The position numbers and the translations under genes are program-made. 64,000 nt of DNA, from the NCBI GenBank assembly GCA_935421135.1, contig OW285191.1, positions 10,715,700 through 10,779,699 of the forward strand, in the 5' to 3' direction. This document shows, piece by piece, positions 23,601-36,900 of this stretch. Below the pieces are notes generated by a model. It was given only the letters and a program-made list of their open reading frames with translations, was not told where the DNA came from and ran no database searches. Source of the stretch: Bugulina stolonifera (lineage: Eukaryota; Bryozoa; Gymnolaemata; Cheilostomatida; Bugulidae). Each line of letters opens with the position of its first letter. Within the stretch, counting starts at the first letter, position 1.

Positions 23601-24206
23601 AATCTGTTAGATCTGTTATCTATACTATATTTTGTACTGTGCACTTGTAATTCAGTGACATATTTGAAAGGTTCTATTATGTGATTTAGAAATTTAATGC
23701 TATTATGTATTAGAAAATATAATTCATTGCAAGGCACACATCAATATATCAGCTAGACCATATACTTCATGCTAAGTTGGTTTATATAACATGAAGTGAA
23801 ACGAAAAAATACACTGCCCAGAAACCAGAACCAATATATTTTATTAATATTCTGGGCTCACAAGTAACATGCCAATAGATTATTTTACTATTGTAACACT
23901 TTTTATTATTCTTATATATTATTTTGTTCAGGTACATGTTGAATGATACTTCCTTAATTATAAAATTCCAAGTTCTTTGGAACAGTGCCAACAGTGAGGA
24001 AGCTAGAGATCAAGTGTTGTGTAACTTCATTCAAGGAAGAGTAATTGTGGTCAACAATCTATTCAAATATTTAATTTAAAGTATTTTAACGAGTGAATAA
24101 TATTGTATTGCAACTTTATAAACTAACAAAAACAAAGAAATGTGTATGATTAGACAATGTGATGATATTAAAACACACTTACATACAAACTAAGAGTTCA
24201 TCAGTG

Positions 24207-24434
24207 ACCAATGAGGGTGAACTTCCTAAATATTTTGGAAATTATCGCATAGAGCCAAGAGAGTTTATATTGTCTGTTGCAATATCTTAGAGAAAAATAT
24301 TTTATTCTATTTTCAAATCTATTCATTCTTGGTGATTCAGCTTACGACTTTGTAATGTCATGGCATGGATACCTCTGCTGATTTATGGACCAATGAATGA
24401 AACTTCCCAGATGGAAAATGGTATATAAACCAGT
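24207..24434 (+). promoter_or_regulatory. Promoter of cytokine gene D with two CCAAT/ACTTCC modules
   Basis: A TATATAAA box lies just after 24420, the proximal element is at 24389-24408 and the distal element at 24207-24226. Spacing and sequence match the promoters of A, B and C. Confidence 0.65.
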
Positions 24435-24532
24435 GTGTGTTTGGGAGATTTAAGTCAGCTCTAAAGTATTCTGAGATATACAGACATTTACATATATAAA
24501 CAATTTATGTTGAAAGAAGTTAATCACTAGAA

Positions 24533-25925
24533 ATGGAAGGAAAGTTTTACATACTGATAATTTGTTTAGTTCTAGTTGCTGCAGCTAGTGGTTGTAGAGA
24601 TCCTAGTGCAAGACAACTACTCAAACAACTGCTGAACAGTGGACAGCAGTCCAATGAAATGCCAGCTATCAGAGGTGAGTTTCTACAATAAAATATTGCA
24701 AATACAAGTATATGATACGTCAGGTTGATGAACAATCAATAAATTTGTGGAATGTAAAAATATAAATTCAAAAATTCTCCAGTACACTTAAATTTGTATG
24801 AGTCCATTTCCATATATCTAGTTTTCAAAACCTCCGAGCAGATCCAACACGAAAGTTTAGCCACTGCTGCTAACTATAAACTAACAGACAAACAGGCATT
24901 ATTGCAGTTTCTAATGTGGAAATTTTGGTCTTGATCTTAAATCACTGAAGTTAACTGCAGTAAACTGTTATATTAAACTCCCTTACTTTTGAAGTTCCAC
25001 AGAGATTATCATTATGCAATATATGTATACATCTATGTAGCTAAAATATTATTATTCTATAGACACTACTATGACACGTACAACTGTGAGGTCAGTCAAG
25101 GTCAGGTTCCCAGAACTGTTTAAGGATGTGACATCTGTCAGCACAGCTTCTGAATGTAGTCCTACAGATCCATCTGGAGGAATTCACCAGAGGTCTATCT
25201 GTCCATGGTATGTTGGAACATATTTACAGTATGATAACTTGTAAGAAATAATTGCGTCTTTTTTTAATTCAATTTCTTTGCTAAATTTTTGAAATGAACA
25301 GTAAACTTCTATACAGATAGCAAGGTTCTAACTAGATGTTGAGCATTAACAGGTGTCTTCGCGACCTGAACTTCAGACCCAGGCCGATTTACAAAAATAT
25401 TTTCCGGCACACATCTGTCACAGGGTCGCGAACACACTGGCCTGGGCCAAAAGCAAAATCCTCATTTCCGCGCGAAGAAATCAGGTGTGCCGATGAGCTA
25501 GGGATGGTTTCGCCCGGCCAAGCAAAATCCTAGGCCAATAGCCCTTCTGGCCTTGGTCGAACGGCCATCTTGTAAATTTTATTTGCGTCCAACAGGTCGC
25601 GAAGACACTCCTAACTATGTCTAACAATGACATAAATTAAACTTATTCGCATCTATTGATGCCGTCTGTAAAAATGTTCCTTCATCTAATTTTATTTAGG
25701 ACTTACAAGTTCAACACCACTCTGCAGAGATTCCCTAGACGAATTCTAGAGGCTGTGTCTACGTGTAGCTCTAGAGAAAACAAGTGTGGACCAAGAAGAT
25801 CTTGTCAACCAGTTATGGTGAACGTGGAAGTTCTAAAGAGAACTGAGAAATGTAAACGTGGCTACAGAGTGTATGAAAGGGAGACAATCCAGATACCAAG
25901 ATCTTTTACATGTGCTGCTTATTAG
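24533..25925 (+). CDS. IL17-like: IL-17-like secreted cytokine, copy D
   Basis: Exons are 24533-24674, 25063-25207 and 25700-25925, with AG/GT borders, summing to 171 codons including the stop (170 residues). Residues 1-20 form a signal peptide beginning MEGKFYILIICLVLVAAASG. Residues 88-96 include RSICPW. From about residue 105 the IL-17 fold begins with RFPRRILEA, followed by Cys118, Cys125, Cys131, the VMVNVEVL strand, Cys147 and Cys167 in the terminal SFTCAAY. Compared with vertebrate IL-17, the first Cys of EAxC and the first Cys of GCTC both appear replaced (Ser and Phe). It is the intact direct duplicate of pseudogene C. A Harbinger-type element lies in intron 2. Confidence 0.88.
25350..25611. 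mobile_element. PIF/Harbinger-type MITE in intron 2 of copy D
   Basis: A 262-bp GC-rich insertion with terminal inverted repeats sharing a perfect 16-base core, GTGTCTTCGCGACCTG. It is flanked by TAA on both sides (25347-25349 and 25612-25614), a 3-bp duplication as in PIF/Harbinger elements. The cognate site in copy C reads uninterrupted CATTAACTATG, so insertion followed the C/D duplication. It has no transposase. Confidence 0.87.
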
Positions 25926-26244
25926 AATGACAGTGCTAATTGAAACTTAGATAAATATTATATTTGACTAGTAGGTTAGGTTGTATCTAGCATGTACCAT
26001 CTGCATGCATGTTTAGGTTGTGCAATATTGTATTTTACTTCTATTTCTAATAATTTATAATTTTTCTACTATATAGTTTTACTTTCCTCGTGTGTAATCT
26101 GATCCCGGTGACAATTTGCTTTCTATATTTTATTATCATTTTTCAAATATATTATTCCATGACACTCCTGTATGACATAATATTATATTTGTGGCATTCA
26201 TTTTATCTTCTGTTTGATATTGACTTAATCTGTTTGTGTGAAAT

Positions 26245-26250
26245 AATAAA
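26245..26250 (+). terminator. Polyadenylation signal of cytokine gene D
   Basis: AATAATAAAGTGTG about 320 bases after the stop codon; shared with copies A, B and C. The remainder of 25926-27030 holds a few degenerate 13-bp units (26318-26385), ACATGTAC-rich sequence and a U6 fragment near 26750. Confidence 0.65.
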
Positions 26251-26749
26251 GTGTGGATTGAAATGATCTAAGTTATCTGTAATACTGACTAATTCTTCTG
26301 AATATGGAGGTATTTCTCATAGTCAGTTGATTTAGTCAGTCAATGTTTAGTTGATATAGTTACATAGTCAGTTGATACATAGTTCATGAGTTAAATCAAT
26401 CAAAATATTTTTAAATAACCTACACGCAGCTCATAATGGTACATATACATACATATGCATGTATATGCATACATACATATACATGTACGTACATGTATAT
26501 GCATACGTGTGTTGTGTGTCAAGTACATGTACGAGTATATGCATTTTATCTGTACAGCACATGTCCGCCCTACTCGTAGAATGAACCATAAGGACAAGGT
26601 ATTTTCATTAAGTTGAAATCTTTTGTCTTTACCTGAATAGAACAAAATGCAAGTCATAATTATTTATTAGCTATGCTGTTAAGTCAACATGATCTATCAT
26701 GGAGCTATGTACATGTACATATATGATTAATCAAAATATTTTGAACAAA

Positions 26750-26795
26750 ATGAAAAACATTGGACGCTTCATGAATTTTAGAGCCATCCTTGTCA
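26750..26795 (-). pseudogene. Degenerate U6 3'-end fragment
   Basis: Plus-strand AAAATGAAAAACATTGGACG, then CTTCATGAATTT and CCATCCTTGTC, resembles the reverse complement of a U6 3' end with several changes and no 5' half. It lies downstream of D, the place equivalent to the U6 copies downstream of B and C. Confidence 0.55.
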
Positions 26796-27039
26796 TCCCT
26801 CTCCCTCTTTCCTTTCCTGATTGCCAATCTATAAATACATTGTCAAATCTCCTCAGCACCATGTTAGTATGGGAAATCTCTTTGCATTGCACTACTTTGC
26901 AGAAATCGGACTGAGGATATATTTTATATTATAAGAAATTTCCATTGTATGTATTGACTTTATCTCCAGTATGTACATGTATATATTGTATTCCCATTTT
27001 AGTATATTTTTAGCACGGTTTGTATAGAAATGGTAGAAA

Positions 27040-27720
27040 TCATTTCACTACACCCCATATTATACCCCATACACCCCCATACACCTTCACTACACCCCCA
27101 TATACTCTCACTACATCCCAACACCCCATTTACCCTCACTACACTCCCATATAGCCTCACTACACCCCATTTACCCTCACTACACCCTCATATACCCTCA
27201 CCACACCCCCATTTACCCTCACTACACCCCCATAGACCCTCACTACACCCCATATACCCTCACTACACCCCATATACCCTCACTACACCCCCATATACCC
27301 CCACTAAACCCACATATACTCTCACTACACCCCATATACCCTCACTACGCCCCCATATACCCTCACTACACCCATATACTCTCACTACACCCCCATATAC
27401 TCTCACTACACCCCCATAAACCCTCACTACACTCCCATACACCCTCACTACACCCTCATATACCCTCACTACACCTACATATACTCTCACTACACCCCAT
27501 ATACCCTCACTACACCCCCATATACCCTCACTACACCCCCATATACTCTCACTACACCCCCATACACTCTCACTACACTCCATATACCCTCACTACACCC
27601 CCATATTATATGCTCACTACACCCCCATAAACCCGCACTACACCCCCCCCCATATTATATGCTCACTACACCCCCATAAACCCTCACTACACCCCCATAG
27701 ACCCTCACTACATTACTGAG
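27040..27720. repeat. 20-21 bp minisatellite, C-rich on the plus strand
   Basis: More than 30 imperfect tandem copies of a unit close to CACTACACCCCCATATACCC. The long frames on both strands here are repeat artefacts. It lies between the 3' ends of cytokine gene D and the neurexin gene, which converge on it. Confidence 0.95.
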
Positions 27721-27954
27721 TGTGAAAAATCTGCAAATGTTGTATTCAACATCTCTGTAATATCTCCATAATTCAACAGGGCACAGAAACATACCATTAT
27801 TACAAAATAAACAATAATTGAAAATCACAGACCATACTAAAAACAACATTGTAAGTACTATAATTATATGCATATGCTAATGGTACATTTTACAATACTA
27901 ATATGTACATGTAGCGGATATTGACCAATAGGTAATTCAGTCAATCACAGTAAA

Positions 27955-30900
27955 TCACACATACCATTCCTTAGGGTTACTGGGTTGATGTTCACTACTA
28001 TATCTATTAGGTGTATCTAATAGGTTAGTTCCATTAGAGTTTATACTCTTGTCATAGTCAGGGTGGCTGATCATTGCCCCGTTCTGACTCGCAGAATGCT
28101 TGCTAAGCTTTTTAGCCTCAGCACTAGGTTTTCTAGTCAGTCTACATGCTATTATAGCTATTAATATAAATGTAAGGAGGGCGGCTCCACTTATACCAGC
28201 AACCAAGGGTATATTCTTGGACAGGTCAAAGAGGCTACAATGTAGAATATTTTATGGATTATCACAGGATGCAATCAAGTAACTAGAACAGTGCAGGTAG
28301 TAAAACCAGTAGCTTAACATTATACTTCATGCCCATCTTAGGTGCTATTGCATAAAACGAATCCTAAAATAAGAACAAAATATATAGATTTGACAGTTGT
28401 CCTGTGCAATATTTTTAACTGATCTGATTAGCTAAAAGCACATTACAGCTAAAACAAAGCATCAGAAATTAACAGGCCCAACGCACCAAACAACAACAAT
28501 GTGATAAAATATTTCGAGACTAGAGAACAATTGACACTGAAGACGAGTTACATGTATGTAGAGAGAAAACGAATCGAATACATTATAATGAGAGCAGCTT
28601 TACATACATTTATATCACACTGGAGTTGTCTTACCTAACGGCGTCTGTTGTTAATTCAGTGTCTAAGGACGGAGGCCTGTATTTGATGACACTTTTATTT
28701 GAGTAGAAAGGTAGAGATGTACTAATATTAAAGGAAGCAGTAGTAGAGCTAACAGTTGAATTTGTGTAAGTCATACTTGATGTGGTGAAGTAATCGTTTG
28801 AATTTCTGATAGTCGCTGCAAGTGTGGTTCGCATAGGAGAAGTAACTCTAAAATAGCACAACATTGCTTTAGGAGAAATCAAGCTAAGACAAGCTTACAA
28901 GATATCTTCAACACAGAACACATGTGCATGGGCCATGCAAAGCATGAGATATGCACATGACTTCGAATGACTACGTGAGATGGAATGGAAACAGAGAAGC
29001 ATATAGCATTGTAATTTCTACTAAACTAAGACTGTTTATAAGTAAGTATACCAATAATCTATTGAAATTCAATGGTTGGGTATCCCTTGTAACTAACTGT
29101 ATATGGGTGGTTAAAGGTACCAGCTGAACTCTTCCTTGAACTGGCCTATAGCCTGACAGTATGAGTGCATAGCCTCGTATCTGCACTACTCACTGGCCAA
29201 GGTCACTCAATCGGACAGACAAAAAGTTTCGAAGCGAAATGAGTTAGACAATGAAAATCCAAGTGATTGTCACCTAAATAATGTGCATGAGAGTGTGGTA
29301 TGCTAGCTGGAATAGCACTACCACTGCAGCCTTAAAAAAAACATAACGGAGGGAAAAATATGCCACTCAATGTTAACGCTAGGTCTCTCTGTTTCCTCTT
29401 GCCCTCTTCTCAATACCGTCTTTGTTCATAAGTAGTAACTACTACTACCTTATTGAAAAGTTGTCTGCTCTGTTTTGATATACAAGAGTAGACAACTTCC
29501 TCCAAAGATTGCTAAAAACTCTTGGCACTAACTAGTCTACATGTACTTACACACGTTTCGTAGACATCGTAGTAACTTTGACAAAAACTAGGTCATCCGT
29601 CGACATATCTGTGTCACAGTCTGATTCGGCACTAGCATCACAAGGCCCAACCCCACTGCTAGAAACTACGATTTCCTCTGCAGTCGTCACAGCGCTGGTT
29701 TTCTTAGAAGTAGCCTCAGGTTGTCTATAAATGTGAAAGTATGTAAAACATAGCGCTATCCCACCCCTTCAGTTGTTATCAAACAGGAAGTAATAGCCTT
29801 GACTGTTAATAAATATTTCACTATTTAATGAAAAGTTGGTGTTATAAGGAGTGGCATGTTCTTACAATATCTCACAATGGATACTGACCAAATCAAGTTG
29901 TTAACCGAAAATTCAAAATTGACTTTGCCAATAAAGATTGTCTAAGTTTGAATTCACATCTAGAAATAAATTCAAATATCACAAATATACTACATTATAC
30001 ATTGCATTATGAAGACTAATTACACTACAAGTACAAGGTGCATGTACGTGTACATGCAGGAGAATTCAACCGCTAACAACCGTGTAGAGGTACATTATGA
30101 AAACCATGCTACCATGCATACTATTGAGTACTATGTTAGGTATTCCTATAATATAAAACTATGTAATATGGACAGACAAATGTGTTACCATATTCTATTC
30201 TCTTCACTCACCTTGGATTCCGTGAATTCCACACGTTGCCATCTATTTCTAACTGAGTAGAATCGGCTGGCATTTCTTTAAAAATTTCCGTTCCATCAAA
30301 AGTTAGGCCAGTCAGAGTTCCTATGAATGGTGAGTCTGTGTAATAACCTCCCATCTCAATCTTTGAGATACCATTGAAGACTCTCAGTCTTTCCTCTGTA
30401 ACATGAACACAGTAGTTAACTAAGTGAATTCATTCCGGTTATATGAAAGGGGTTTGCTATTGGGGGTGATAAAAATTATATCCGGCAACTATACAAGGGG
30501 GGAGGGGGGAGGGGGGGGTGCTAGAATTTCTACTGAGACAATAATAAACAATATTGTTGATGTCGGCCAAAATTGTTGTTATTTCCCCTTTGAAATGCCA
30601 AGCAGATTTAATAGTGGTGCATGTCAACATGTATTTTATTATGTGGATATAAATGCAGCTAGAGTAGTTTGGAATTGTCTTCCTCCATTTTTATTTCAGT
30701 GCCCCTGCTGTTGCCGTTGGTTAGTTTAATCTATCGACTGTGGATCGGGGACCATATACTCATACATTACATACATTGTACAGCACCCTGTTAAGAGAAA
30801 CTTCTGGAATCATGAAGTAGAGATAAACAAAAAATCAGAGCAGGTCAAAAATTGACACTTCTGAAAATCATGCACACAGCTTTAGCAGATCATTGTTACT

Positions 30901-33900
30901 CTAACATGTTTGAATTTTTTATATTTGGCTTACAACACAGATTAAGCTGTATATATAGTGTGTAATATGAGGAAAGATGACCAGGTTACATGAAGTTTTC
31001 ATTAACTAAACTACTTTTAGCCGCTATTAAAAATTTTCAAAAATTAATTTGCTTGTAATAATAATAACTATTATTATAATTCACTACAGTCGAGACATCA
31101 AGATTTTAATATGTGATTCCAGCAAAAAAGTATTAAGATTCTGGTGGAAAATATCACTGTATTTGTATGTGCATCTGATTGGATGAGCTGAGTCAATAAG
31201 ATAGGAGCAATTAGAGAGACATCCCAAATTGTGGGAGATGAACAACATTGAATTCTTGGAGAATTTATAGTGTTGCGTGGAAGCACAATGTATCGAGATC
31301 AAAGAGCGTATAAATACTGCATATTATATACTGGTTATACACTCTTTGGTCTTTGGTGGACAGGAAGTGTGCAAGCAATTGCTGCTTCGTGACTCAGATG
31401 TGTTTAGACTGATTACTCAGATGAGATCATTTTGATGGAATTGAAGCTATGCCGTGAATTGGGTGTGAATGACTTACAAAGCAATTACGAACAGCCATAC
31501 AACAGTAGATCAATATGCACGTACCTTCCTCTGCTATGTTAAATGGAGATGTAGAAAACTGATTATAAACAAAACTTAATGTATATACATGTACAAAGAC
31601 AGTTGAAATGACTTTGTAACTAGCGTTAGAAAGTAATCAGTTAGTTTGATGACATGAATAAAATGAGCTCTGTTAGTAAGTCACACAACGAATAAAAGTT
31701 TATAAGACACAATAAAAAACAGGATAGAGTCAGAGTTGAAGCCGCTCTATTAAATGTCGATCTGCCAGAGTGTGAGTCGGAGGAGAAGGAAGGTCACTAA
31801 GTTGTACTAAGTTGTTTAGCTGGTAAAGATTGTTTGTGATATAAACCCTCTACATTTACAATCTAAATAAATGATCAGATATAATAATATAAAGTATCTC
31901 AATAGTGATTGGTTGAACTGAATAACCCATCATTTAGTCATGTATTTATTACCTGGGTTTTGATTGGTTATATTCTTCATATTGTCTACTTGGGTGGTAT
32001 CGGTAGACCCCTGTCTCCAGAACCTGACAATGTGATCTTTACCATCGCTGATTATCTGATGACCATACCCCGCTCTTAGATATCCTGAACCGATATTGTA
32101 CTTCACAAAAATCTTTCCTTGCTAGAAAAATGTATTATTATTAATAATATGTCTTTCAAACAATTTTTATGCTCTACCTGACATGGTATTAGCCCAAAAT
32201 GCAAGTATAAGAGTGCTCTAAAACAGGGTATTGTTTTTGAAAACTCATTAAATATATCGATGGAGCGCAATAGGACACCACTAGAACACAGAACACAGCT
32301 GGAATACTGGGTTGGAATACATGTACCATCGTGACACATGAAATATTGTTGGAATACATGTAGATATTTAGCAGAGACTACATAGGACTAATCAAATTTA
32401 TTATTGCTCATTGCTCATCAGACTAGCTATATGAACCAGGCATAGTCACATAAAGGTAGGTCAAAAGCCTCAGAAAATAGAGAAAGCTCCTCTGGAAAAA
32501 TAAATTTATCTAGTCAGAGTTGGAGTTGTTTTATCTTGAGGTAGTTAGTCATATTACACCATAAAAAGCCCTTGTGTTATATAGGTTGAAGTGACAACAT
32601 TACAGCGCCACAACAGAGTTTGGTACATGCAGAGACAAACATATTGGCCTGAATCTATCAAGTCAACTCTTGCAGTGCTTCCCAAGCTCTGGGTCATGGC
32701 CAAGGGGCACAACAAAGCAAACATTGTGTGGTATAGCCATTTGGTTTAGTTTTAACTAAAATAGCTAACAGAACTACAAACCCTTAATCCAATTGCCAGC
32801 ATATCATCTTTAGAAGTAGCAGAGGACACTCTAAGTATGTTAGCTCTTTGCTGATTGGTGCTGATTTTGAATGCCAACCAATCGGTGTGAGTGTCTTTCA
32901 GGGTGCTGAATGTATAGCTTACCACCCCTCCCTTCCTCGGATGTCTTTGTGTAGATTCACCAAAGGTAAATGATTCTCCTTCTACAACAAAGAGAAGTTA
33001 CCCCACCCTGACTGTTATGTGCACAGATTATCGTGAAACTCACCAGCTTCTCTTTGCTTTCATCCAGTTGATTGAGAAAAAGAGTGAGACAAAATTGGAA
33101 ATAAATCTTGCATTGGCTATATTTCTTCCTTGCATAATACTGGATGCACGTACAAAGTAAAAGAGAGAGAAATTCTGTGGTTAACTATTATCGCATCACA
33201 GCTTGCAAATAACATTACTTTGTTTACTAGCCAGGACTATAATGACATTAGACTGACCTTGAGAGCAAGTAGCACCTGTGTAAGTTGTCATGTCACAGCT
33301 GCAAGCAATCTCGTTAAGATCTGGCTCTGTACAGAGTCCACCATGATTACAGACCGAGTCAGAACAGCTGATGACATCTCCGGCCACTAGTTTAGTAAAA
33401 CATCAATATACAACTATGTACATTGTAGACCTATCTACACAGTTAACGTATTTTCCTATTGCACATGTACATTAAATATAATTTATTGAGTCTGAGAAAC
33501 TTTTATTAAATTTCTAACAGACTACAGTTTTACAAAAAGGTCTTACAATTTAAAGCTGTAAATAAGTATGTTACATTGGCCAAAGATTTAAAATAGATTT
33601 TGTTGGTGACAACTTCTAGTCATTGAATGTTCTGAGTCGTCTTACGCAATGTATTTCTTTGATAATTTGTCAATAATTGCAACTTCCCGATTAGATTGAG
33701 CAACCATTAATTGTCAATACCCCTTATTGTGTGGTTTAGGTTAGACCTGAAGGTCGCTATATCTGCCATAACATGCTCTTGTTACATAAAGTAATACATA
33801 CACCTCAATCGCAGAATGGCAACTTTAAAATATTGCACCATGCTGGTGATACCTTGCAGTCAGTGAATAAATCTATTTGGAAGAGGGAAGTTGTTATATA

Positions 33901-36900
33901 AGTTGGTTATTTAATCCAATTGATTATATACTGTATAATTTAGCAGAACTGTTATAATTAAAACACTAGACTACATACGTTGACAGCCTTCCTGTATCTC
34001 TGATGGGTCGTTTGAGTAGACTGGAATATATTCGGCAAGATTTGGTCGGAAACCATTGATTTCTAGAGATCCAATGCAGCCGATATATCCGTATGGAGCC
34101 AGCATGGCTGGGGGTAGCTCCATATAACCGAAATCAATTTCTCCAATAGAGAAGTGGCTTGCAGAGAAGCTCCGCAGTGACTGCAAAGTGTAGAGACAGT
34201 CTGACACTGTATATTACGTGTGCAAAGACAGTCAGTAGATGATTGTGGTGTGTGTTCAACCAGAGTAGTATTAAACTGCCAAGTATATATAATATCGCTG
34301 CCTTTGACGTCAGCCAATATGCAAAATATATTTGAGAATGTAATCACTCTAAAAGTAGGATTGACATTATTCAAAGAATTTGTTAAACCATTGACACATT
34401 ATCACACATGTACCTAGTGTTCGATCACTACAATACTGAAATTTATATTGGACATTTGCAAGAATATGTATGTGACTGTACGAACTACCAAACTTCAGCA
34501 TCTACATTTGGAAGAACTGATGAACAACTTACATCAATTTGGTAAGCCGTATAGCTTTTATCATCGATCTGAATGTTTACGACGTCATTAGCTAACTGCG
34601 TCAACGTAACATAATGCCACTTGTTGTCATGCATTATCCTGTTTTCACTAGACATCTTATGAGTGTTGTTCTTATGTCCATATAACAACCTTAACTGTCC
34701 TGTACAAAAGTCAAGGTAACTGTTTAGTTAATATTCTTCAGAAAGGCGCTTTTCTGAGAAGTTGAAGTTATGTAGGCCTAAATCAGGTGCTACTTTCTTG
34801 TAAAACAGAAATGTACCTTTATCGCAGTTCTGTAGAAGTTTATACATGCACGTTATTTTGATCTTTTTACTGCGTTCTACTTTGGAATGAAAGTAAATCT
34901 ATGGAATATAGGTCAACCTATGGAATATAGGTCAATCTAAGAAATATAGGTCAACCTTTGAAATATAGGCCAATCTATGAAACATAGGCCACACATACCC
35001 GTGATCAACTCCAGACCAATATATCTAGTATCTGTCGCTGCATAAAGGATCAGCCCCGAATGGTGATTAGTCTTAAACTGTAGAGTTAAACTCGTAAAAT
35101 GACTCTGAAAAGACATCTGTACCGGTATTCGTTTTCTGTTTATTGTCACTATGTTCAGAGGGCCGAGTCCCGTGTTTGTCAACAAGCAGTTATAACCAAT
35201 ATCTGCGTCTTTTATCCGAGGTTCTAAAACAGTGATAGCAAGCTGACCGCGTGAGCACCATTACTACTAGGCTCTCGATGTAGTAATTGTACATGTTTGC
35301 ACAAATATTGTATGATACTGACCTTGAAACTGACCCCTTGCCCTGCCTATATAGTCAACTCCATTGAAGATAAAAGTACGAATATGACCTATGAACCCTG
35401 GGATAGTGCTGACTTGGCCAATGACAGGATAAACTGGGTGTGTAGTGTTACTCCGCAGCATTGCCGAAGCTAACCATATCATAGATATGTGCAACTGTAG
35501 TTCTCGTTGTGATGTTGCACGATCTCTACCAATAGTCTCTTCATCTGTAACAAAAAGTTTGTACTCTTACGTTGCATGTCTGTGTAATCTTATACAACAA
35601 CATCAATAAATGAACAGCATATCTATATGTAGGCAAGGCATCAACAACAAGAGCAAAGCAGAGTGAAACTGGTTTGGTCCAAGTGGCCTTGCCACCTACA
35701 TAGTGCTATGTCCTTACTGTACATGCATCTATTATCTAGCATATAATACGTATGAGTACCATGGCCAATCTAACTTACCAATGTAGTTCCACATGTCATA
35801 CTTACATGCAGTTTTATTGTCGACTTGAATCTGAATATGCTCGGCTAATCTCTTCATTCTCAGCGTGTGCCATGAATCGTCGTTCAACCCGCCCCCTGCA
35901 TTTATTGTCTAAAATATATAATACTGTGACTGAGATATATGTAGTATACATTTTATATCTATATACAAGGACATCTACACGGACAATCATCATGATTACC
36001 TTATCAGTTCATATTACAATGTACCTCTAGACTTCAATTTTGTAAAACTAAATATGGCCAGATTTTCTCTTCTGGTTAATATCAATAACTATGCAAGTGA
36101 AAACCTGGTCTTCTCAGCTAACAGATGACCAAAGGCCGCCAATTCATAAATTGATATAATAGTAATAGCATTGTCACTATGATGCGCACAATCATGTCTA
36201 TTCCATCTAGGGCTATGCCAAAGTACCGAAGGATATCTGTACCACAATATACAGAGTGTAGGCTTACTACCAAAAACGTCCTTGTCATCTGTAAGCGTAC
36301 TTACCACAGAAAATCGAGAGATATTATATCGTACTACAAGGTTAGTGTTGTAGAGGAACACTGCGAGAGAGTCAGTATTGCCTTTATTCTGAGTTACAAT
36401 GAGAGAACCAAAAGCAAATCGTGTCTTGAACTGTAGAACTATTTCCTCTGCAAGAGTGATCGTCTGACGTGACATCTTTACAAGGAAATACTGCTCACCG
36501 TTGAACTGAGCTGAGGTACTATCATTTTCTGAAGAATAGAAAACAGTATTATAAACTATCGGATATTTTCAGCATGTTGCAGTAAGCATGCATGCACTCA
36601 TAATTATATCAACATTTAACAATAGTGCATCTCACATTTTACTAACTCACTTATTGTGATACAGCTCTGTGCTGTACATGTTGAGCTATCTACTGAAGCT
36701 GTGCAGTTTCTAGCAACCTTCACCTTTTGATCTTCAGCCAAGATCTGCAGATTTTGCAGCAGTCCTGAAAGATAAAGTTACCGTTTTGTGAGACGAATTC
36801 AACAGAAAATAATACTAAGTTGGAACAAAACTTACATTTAGCTACATGAAGTCACTGTTTTCTTATATGCCACTTTAATTCAAATAAAACTTTGGAGAGT

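Noticed and set aside
7904..24408. ACTTCC-containing promoter elements read as NF-kappaB sites (GGGAAGTTTC)
   Set aside because: Only the proximal sites of B, C and D approach the kappaB consensus; the common core in all eight is CCAAT plus ACTTCC.
27030..27583. Long Pro/His/Thr-rich and Val/Gly-rich open frames on both strands
   Set aside because: They are translations of the 20-21 bp minisatellite, with the same frame repeated and no splice or start context.
30424..30729. 101-codon plus-strand open frame with a Gly run
   Set aside because: It lies in a neurexin intron, and the Gly run comes from a G-rich simple repeat near 30500; no domain or splice support.
34063..34374. 103-codon minus-strand frame overlapping neurexin
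   Set aside because: It is an out-of-frame shadow of the LNS5 exon 34180-33979 plus intron.
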